64,000 nucleotides of DNA from Emydura subglobosa (lineage: Eukaryota; Chordata; Testudines; Chelidae): positions 73,792,164 to 73,856,163 of the forward strand of contig ML679956.1 of assembly GCA_007922225.1 (NCBI GenBank), written 5' to 3'. Positions 58,385-64,000 of this stretch are shown piece after piece (the first letter of the stretch is position 1; each line of letters starts with the position of its first letter). The notes below the pieces were generated by a model. It made no database searches, was not told the origin of the DNA, and worked only from the letters and a program-made list of their open reading frames with translations. Position numbers and translations under genes: made by a program.

Positions 58385-58545
58385 TCTGTTATCATTCGTC
58401 TTTTATTGGTTTGTAAACTCCATGGGACAGAGACTCTTGTTTTTTTGTTTGTTTATACAGTTTCTAACACAATTGGATCCTGGTCCATGAATAGGGCTCC
58501 TGAAAGCTACATTAATACAAATAATAATAATAATAACAGTAGGGA
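58385..58545 (+). mobile_element. SINE 3' tail copy ending in an ATA microsatellite
   Basis: ttggtttgtaaactccatgg, gacagagactcttg, tttctaacacaattggatcc and tggtccatgaatagggctcc lead into aataataataataataac at about 58519-58536. Confidence 0.78.
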
Positions 58546-58690
58546 CCACCTGATCATGTAGTCTGACCTGCTGCACATCATGGACTAATAAGCCCCAGCC
58601 AGTTTCCCTTGCATTGAACCCGACTAAAAGATTACAGCCCTCTGGAAACTATAATCTCTTTTGTCAAACACAGGACAAAACTGCACATCA
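58541..58690 (-). mobile_element. CR1-like 3' end fragment, antisense
   Basis: gtagggaccacctgatcatg and tagtctgacctgctgcacat match the inverted 'ggtcccttctgg' CR1 3' end of 26848, then fade. Confidence 0.6.
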
Positions 58691-58704
58691 AACTATATAT
58701 TAGA

Positions 58705-59480
58705 CGTAAGAACATAAGAACGGCCATACTGGGTCAGACCAATAGTCCATCTAGCCCAATAGCCTGTCCTCCAGCAGTGTGCTTCAGAGGGAATGACCAG
58801 AACAGGTAATCATCGAGTGATCCATCCCATTGGCCATTCCCAGCTTCTGGCGAACCGCAGTCCCTGCCATTGATGGACCTATCTTCCATGAATTTTTCTG
58901 GTTCATTTTTGAAACCTATTATAGTCTTGGCCTTCACAACATCCCCTGGCAAGGAATTCCACAGGTTGACTCTGCTTTGTGTGAAGAAATACTTCCTTTT
59001 GTTCGTTTCAAACCTGCTGCCTATTAATTTCATTTGGTGACTCCTAGTTCTTATGTATTGAGAAGGAGTAAATAACACTTCCTTATTTACTTTCTCCACA
59101 CCAGTCATGATTTTATAGACCTCTATGATATTCCCCCTTAGTCATCTCTTTTCCAAGCTAAAAAGTCCCAGTTTTATGAATCTTTCCTCATATGGAAGCT
59201 TTTCCATATCCCTAATCATTTTTATTGTCCTTTTCTATGCCTTTTTCAATTCCAATATATCTTTTTTTGAGATCGGGCGACAAGATCTACATGCAGTATT
59301 CAAGATGTGGGCATACCATGGATTTGTAAAGAGGCAATATGATATTTTCTTTCTTATCATCTATCCCTTTCCTAGTGATTCCCAACATTCTGCTAGCTTG
59401 TTTCCCTTCCTCTGTACATGGATTAGACATTTTCAGAGCACCATCCACAATGACTCCAAGATCTTTCTTGAGTGGTAACC
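58705..59480 (-). mobile_element. CR1/L3-like LINE, antisense, about 0.78 kb
   Basis: The + strand opens with acgtaagaacataagaacgg, cactgggtcagacc-like sequence and tccatctagcccaatagcct, the inverted 3' end. On the minus strand a piece of ORF2 C-terminus is readable ([20 protein letters not shown], then [13 protein letters not shown]). Frame breaks show decay. Confidence 0.87.
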
Positions 59481-59484
59481 ACTA

Positions 59485-60200
59485 CTTTAGACCCCATCAT
59501 TTTATGGGGACAAATAAGTCTTTGCTGAAAGTATGATGAGATATAATTATTAGACTTGCTATAGATCTTATTGGTGTATAAGCAATTACTGATTGAATAA
59601 TGAATGTTCAAATACATTCAAATACATTATTTGATGGGTACTATTCATCTAGTCTTCCGCTGTTACTTATGGCACATATACCACAGACTTCAATGTGAAT
59701 CATGAATGTAAGACTTTAATTAAAATCCCTAATGAAGAGGAAGTGCTTTTTCACTGATTTTTTTAAACCTGTTTTCTCTGTAGCTCCTTTGAATCTAGCC
59801 CATTTTAATCATCTCAATGTGTTTCCTTTGATTTATTTGAAAAGCCTGGTGCACCAGAGAACCCTCATTGTCCATGTGCTGGGAATAATATAACAAGAGG
59901 ATTCATGTGGGAGCCAGCAGAGCAAAATGTTCTACAGAAAGGCAGCACATCAGCTGCAGAATGGTCATTGTCAGGGTCTTCAAAGCAATTCTTCTTTTTT
60001 TAGCGTGAGAGTTTTAAAGCCACGCTGTGACTCATTGGAACCCGGTGTGGACTGATTCTGCCCTCCCTTACACCACTCAACCCCTGGGTCATTCCATTGA
60101 TCTCTCTGGAGTTCCAAAGGCGTACAGCTGAAACGAAGCAGGGGTGAATCAGGCTCCCTGGGATGTGGAGTACTGCACCCATTCTTTGTCTGCTCTGCAG
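59485..60200. other. Apparently single-copy stretch
   Basis: 59640-59990 has no repeat landmarks. It is a plausible place for conserved noncoding sequence, but there is no direct evidence. Confidence 0.35.
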
Positions 60201-60226
60201 CGAGGAGGAGGAGGAGGAGGAGGAGA
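60201..60226. repeat. GAG microsatellite
   Basis: A gaggaggaggaggaggagga run. Confidence 0.9.
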
Positions 60227-60475
60227 GAGCCAAAGAATGCTGTGGTTGTGATTCTGGGCTTATGGTTGAAAAGGAAACTCTGTTCTTGTTTTTAGTAGGG
60301 CTTTGAGTCCAACTGGAGGCGCGCTACTGCTATGGCGATGGGAGAGCATACAAGTACATACCATGGAGAGAAAGATGGATATACATAGTAGGAGCAAAAC
60401 TCTGCCCTCTTTTTGAAAGCTCAGAGGATCGGACAGCGTCCAGTCAACAATCCCAGACTTCCTATCCCACATGCA

Positions 60476-60556
60476 GATGTGGGCCCCAATCCTGCTTAAC
60501 TTTAGGAACGGGAGTAACCCCAACTGAAGTCAATGGGACTAATCTGAATAAATTGA
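60476..60556. repeat. Imperfect palindromic repeat
   Basis: gtgggccccaatcctgctta, then ggagtaaccccaactgaagt and caatgggactaatctgaata: a member of the hairpin class, directly followed by the MITE at 60557. Confidence 0.62.
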
Positions 60557-60804
60557 GGGCCTGTCTTCCCGTACTCCTATGCTGAGGGTAACTTTCCCAT
60601 TGGCCTAGTTAATCCACCTCCACCAGAAGCGGTAACTATGGCGACTGGAGAAGCTCTCCTGCTGACCCAATGCTGTCTACATGGCGGGGGTGAGATGGGG
60701 TGGGGGAGGTGGGTAGGTATAACTACATCACTCAGGGGGGTGGATTTTTCACGTCTTTGAGTGACATAGTTATATCGAAGTAGGTCTGCAGTGTAGACCT
60801 GGCC
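60557..60804. mobile_element. Harbinger-like MITE, 248 bp
   Basis: The ends gggcctgtcttcc and, inverted, gtgtagacctggcc are bounded by TGA (60554-60556) and TTA (60805-60807), close to a 3-bp TWA target. The interior contains ggtataactacatcactcag and an inverted gagtgacatagttatatcga arm around gggggtggatttttcacg. Confidence 0.82.
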
Positions 60805-60829
60805 TTACTCGCCTGCATAACTGTTTGAC

Positions 60830-60910
60830 CCTAAGACCCTGATCCTACATATTCTGGGTTTGGAATTCCGGGGTGCCATAGACTTCAATGGGAATGGCAT
60901 CATAGAAGGA
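60830..60910. repeat. Imperfect palindromic repeat
   Basis: accctgatcctacatattct and a catagacttcaatgggaatg block; only one arm is clear. Confidence 0.5.
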
Positions 60911-60914
60911 AAGC

Positions 60915-61420
60915 CAGACTGCGGCCCATAGCCTCGCTGTAATTATATTTACAACACATTTTTTTCTCCTCATGCTCCTGTGATTGGCTTTGACTTCTAG
61001 TTGTAATGCAAAGCATAATGTAGAAGGAAAATCTAATTGACTTTCCCGTGGCTTAACGTATTAGCGAAAATTAGGTTGATGGATAAAGTCTAAAAGCTCC
61101 AGATAGTAAAAGCTTCTCCTGGAACTTTCTCTAATGTCTTTGCAAACACTGGGCTGCCGAAAAGAATGTTAATAAAATGGAAATTGGCTATTATAATGGT
61201 CAGAAATTTTACATTGTAGAAAATATGACTCCATTAACCATGTCCAACACAGGTAAATGCAGTAGTAATTTGGCTAGACAGGAATTTTTTTCAACATAAA
61301 AAGGCCATTCGTTGCACAAAGCTACATTAGTGTAACTTTGTGGCTGTGATTGCAAATGTTATGCAATTCAAAATTAACCAATTTTCTGTGGCATCTTAGT
61401 GGTTAGAAATAAACACAAAT
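60915..61420. other. Apparently single-copy AT-rich stretch
   Basis: 60990-61290 has no repeat landmarks and dense homeodomain-like ATTA sites. It may be a conserved noncoding element; this is untested. Confidence 0.3.
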
Positions 61421-61423
61421 GGG

Positions 61424-61465
61424 GTGTGTCTGTGTGTGTGTGTGTGTATGAGCGTGTGTGTGTTT
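61424..61465. repeat. TG microsatellite, imperfect
   Basis: tgtctgtgtgtgtgtgtgta, then cgtgtgtgtgtttgtgag. Confidence 0.85.
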
Positions 61466-61579
61466 GTGAGTGAGAGACAGTTGATCCCAATAGCTAATGC
61501 TAGGAAAAACATACTATTAGAAAGGATTTACGCCAAAAACATCAGGTTTTCTAGCCTATCTTTATTAGGGATTCAGATC

Positions 61580-61700
61580 AGACTTCATGGGGGCCAGGTA
61601 ATCCCATGTTTGCCTGCTGTGGGGGTTCTTGCACCTTCCTCTGAAGCATGTGGTGCTGACCATAGAGAGACAGGATACTGGACTAGAAAGACTCTGAATT
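61580..61700 (+). mobile_element. CR1/L3-like 3' end fragment
   Basis: tgtgggggttcttgcacctt, cctctgaagcatgtggtgct, gaccatagagagacaggata and ctggactagaaagactctga match the 3' region of the subfamily at 17620. Confidence 0.75.
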
Positions 61701-62280
61701 TAATCCTATCTGGAAATTTCTGTGCAAGTTTTTCCAATGATTTCAGTGAGAGTAGTTTTGTCAATGTATTGAGAGATAGCAATCAAAGAACCCCTAGCTT
61801 TGCCTCTGATCCTGCTCCTCGTAAAATCAATGGCAAAACTCCCATTGATGCCAGTGGCAGGTGGGTTGTGCCTGCGATTCTCCTAGGTATACCTTGTATT
61901 TGTACTGTTAGAACTGGTCAGATACCCTTTGACAAATACCGTGTTCAGTGAATTTTAACAACGCCAAGTGTTGACCAGCCAGTCCCCATATTGGCAGATC
62001 TAACCAGTGTTTGAAAATATGCAACAAATATGACAAGTGATGGAAAGAAGGTTGATGGATTTTTTTTTTTTTTTTTGCAAAGAACCCTGTGATGGTATTG
62101 GCATTCTGCTCGTAAATTTCGAGATTATTCAACTCACAAGTGATTTTCAACGACTAAACACATTTGATGTTGAATACACGTATTCAAACAAACACAGGAG
62201 CCCAGTTTGCCCGAAAGGGATTTGAATAGAAGGATGTTGATGATGAGGCAAGAGGCTTGGATGTAGGCTTGCTGATTGAT

Positions 62281-62381
62281 TGAGGGGAGGCAGGCGAGGG
62301 ACAATTACAACCTGCTGACGGAAACTTAACGGACTTCAGACCTACGCATGCACTCGTCAGATTTCCTCTGGTCTGTCTCTC
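62281..62381 (+). repeat. Direct repeat, copy A
   Basis: It begins tgaggggaggcaggcgaggg and contains aacttaacggacttcagacc. It pairs with copy B 1.2 kb downstream, with about a dozen differences over about 97 bp. Family unknown. Confidence 0.85.
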
Positions 62382-62454
62382 AACATTTTACATAATTTAT
62401 TTTGATAAAAGACCTCCGGGTAAGGTGGATGTGTGGATATTCCAAGTGCTAGTT

Positions 62455-62989
62455 CAGTGGTTCCCAGCCTGTGGGCCAAAAGTGAACTGCATGGACTGTC
62501 AAAGTAGCCCGCCGCTCCTCTCCCGCTGGCTGCAGAAGGGAGTCGCTGCCTAAGGACCCAGGCAGAGCGTGTTGCTGCAGGGCTACAAGACTGGTACTAG
62601 CTCCTTTCTGCAGCCAAGGGGACGGGAGATGAGGGCTCTGCTCCCCCTGGCTATAGCAGGGAGCACAGCAAAGCGCTCTGCCTGGGTCCGTAGGCGCTGG
62701 GGTCCCTGCTGGAGCCAGAGGGAGGGGAGCACTGACCTCCCATCCCCCTGGCTGCAGAAGGGAGCCTCTGCCTAGGGACCCTAGTAGAGCGCACGGGGCT
62801 ACAGGATGTGTGCGGTTTCCCTGCTGCAACCGGGGGAGGGGGGAGGGAGATCAGCGAGGAGGCAGCCTCCTCACTCTACTCCTTCCATCTGGCTGAAGGG
62901 TGGGCAGGCCGCTGGTGGAGACTGGTGGCCCTTCAGGCTTGTAAAAATGATATCTCTGGCCCTCGAGCCAAAACGGTTGGGAACCACGG
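62455..62989. mobile_element. Complete non-autonomous hAT element, 535 bp
   Basis: The ends cagtggttcccagcc and, inverted, ggttgggaaccacgg are flanked on both sides by tgctagtt (62447-62454 and 62990-62997), an exact 8-bp target duplication. The GC-rich interior has repeated and inverted subunits: ctggctgcagaagggag at about 62526 and 62748, ctaaggacccaggcagagcg at about 62550, and its near-inverse cgctctgcctgggtccgtag at about 62674. No transposase frame is present. Confidence 0.94.
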
Positions 62990-63031
62990 TGCTAGTTCAG
63001 AGCTGCAGTTACGCTTGGAGTTGGTGTAGGT

Positions 63032-63145
63032 TAGAGTGACCAGATACTTGAGGCTTTGTCTTTAGTTAGGTGCCTTTTACCTGCCCCGTCTCCCCTCCCT
63101 CAATCCGCTGTCCCAATTTTTCATACTTGCTATCTGCTCACCCTA
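63032..63145. mobile_element. Short TIR element with 8-bp duplication, 114 bp
   Basis: The ends tagagtgaccagata and tatctgctcaccct(a) are inverted. Flanks gtgtaggt (63024-63031) and gtgtagga (63146-63153) match at 7 of 8. It is of the same family as 39347-39468 and lies 35 bp from the 535-bp hAT element. Confidence 0.87.
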
Positions 63146-63501
63146 GTGTAGGACAATCTGAAGGTAGTGAGATAATCCATGTTCTAAAGGACTCAGTTAA
63201 TCGAAACATTTAGCCTACAAAAGGGAGACAAAATAGCATCAGCATCTTTTCACTAACTAGATTTGTTCAGTAGAGCATTAAGAGAACTAGTGTGAACCCC
63301 ATGGAGATCATTGTCTTCCACCATGACTCTTCTCTGGTGCAACACTGCCACCATGTGGGTACACATGGCTCCTCTGTTATCTGACTCCTATGCTCAGTTC
63401 ACTGATAGTCTAGTCCAAAACCCATTGCAGTCACTCGAAGGACTCTGACTTCGTTAGGCTTCGGGTCAGGCCCATAGCTTCACTAAGGCAGCAAGTAGGG
63501 C

Positions 63502-63600
63502 TGAGGGGAGGCAGGTAAGGGACAATTACAACCTGATGATGGAAACTTAACGGACTTCAGACCTAGGCGTGCATCCTTCAGATTTCCTCTAGTCTTTCTG
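63502..63600 (+). repeat. Direct repeat, copy B
   Basis: tgaggggaggcaggtaaggg, then gacaattacaacctgatgat, gaaacttaacggacttcaga and cagatttcctctagtctt. It is the partner of copy A at 62281. Confidence 0.85.
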
Positions 63601-63865
63601 TCTTGTCTGCATTGCAACATCATGGACTCCAGGCACCAAACTGTTGCAATATCTTGGATTTTTTTTTTCAGTAGGGTGTAGTCACATGATAAAGGATGCT
63701 GTGCAGTGGGGAGCCTTTTTTAACACCCTCCACACCCCATCACAGTATCTTGAATTCCATTAAGCAATAGTTGAAGTTTCCAGCCCTGGGCTCCGTAGGA
63801 AAGCAGGTTGATCTGTCTGGCAGAATATGAACTAACTTGACAGGATTTTCAGGTTGCTGGCCAAC

Positions 63866-63962
63866 ATGCCAGATTTTCAGCTGGCATAAATCACTGTAGC
63901 TCTAGTGGCTATAATGGAATGGCATTGATTTACATAAGCTGAAAGTCTGGCCTGATGTGCAA
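63866..63962. repeat. Imperfect palindromic repeat
   Basis: agattttcagctggcataaa and, inverted, tttacataagctgaaagtct flank a gtagctctagtggctata centre, with outer bases continuing the pairing. Confidence 0.75.
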
Positions 63963-64000
63963 CCCTAGAACAGATGTGTCCAGTACTACGCCAGGATTAA

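Larger units (their letters stand above)
49012..64000 (+). other. Following intron of the receptor gene, 5' part
   Basis: The interval runs from the gtaaag donor to the window end with no recognisable following exon. The expected exon would carry the N-C-T, G-W-S and P-F-P blocks of the ectodomain. I therefore read the whole stretch as intron, unless a divergent or alternatively spliced exon was missed. Confidence 0.55.

Noticed and set aside
1..64000. CRISPR arrays, operons, prophage or bacterial mobile systems
   Set aside because: No regularly spaced identical repeats, no dense gene organisation and no bacterial signals; repeat content is that of a vertebrate.

Overview
The window reads as vertebrate nuclear DNA from a reptile, most likely a turtle (a crocodilian is the main alternative). 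The support is repeat content: many CR1 LINE copies with the sauropsid 3' end (a short 'gatgacctc..gaggtc' block followed by reiterated 'atgattct'), MIR-type tRNA SINEs, a 5S-rRNA-derived SINE of the AmnSINE1 kind, and several MITE families familiar from turtle genomes. Genes are sparse, introns are long, and no bacterial or plasmid features are present.

One host gene can be supported. Two coding exons on the + strand, 11723-11828 and 48904-49011, encode consecutive parts of the extracellular hormone-binding domain of a class B1 G-protein-coupled receptor and look most like ADCYAP1R1 (PAC1, the PACAP receptor). Both have good splice sites, and the phase-1 junction between them joins cleanly. 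The intron between them is about 37 kb. The signal-peptide exon is not recognised upstream, and the next exon, which should carry the N-C-T..G-W-S..P-F-P block, is not recognised in the remaining 15 kb. The window therefore covers only the 5' part of the gene and is mostly intron.

Layout: 1-11.7 kb, upstream or first-intron DNA with CR1, MIR and hAT fragments; 11.7 kb, first visible exon; 12-16 kb, a CpG-richer stretch with one Harbinger-like MITE and a possible conserved noncoding block; 16-25 kb, MIRs, a 5S SINE and two tandem copies of an unclassified 0.5-kb repeat; 25-39.5 kb, a CR1-rich block (two long antisense copies, two sense copies, one of them split by a 741-bp solo LTR and a 124-bp hAT MITE); 40-48 kb, MIR, MITE and older CR1/L3-like copies; 48.9 kb, second exon, followed by a TG microsatellite holding a 10-N assembly gap; 49-64 kb, intron with a 5' CR1 piece carrying ORF1, another antisense CR1, a complete 535-bp hAT element with a perfect 8-bp target duplication, and a pair of unexplained 100-bp direct repeats.

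I found no clearly new biological system. The points most worth checking are the divergence of the receptor exons from the usually very conserved PAC1 sequence, the large population of short imperfect palindromes, the nested-insertion stack at 31.6-34.0 kb, and the paired direct repeats near 62.3 and 63.5 kb. All repeat names come from recognition by eye, not from a database search, and their edges are approximate unless target duplications are quoted.
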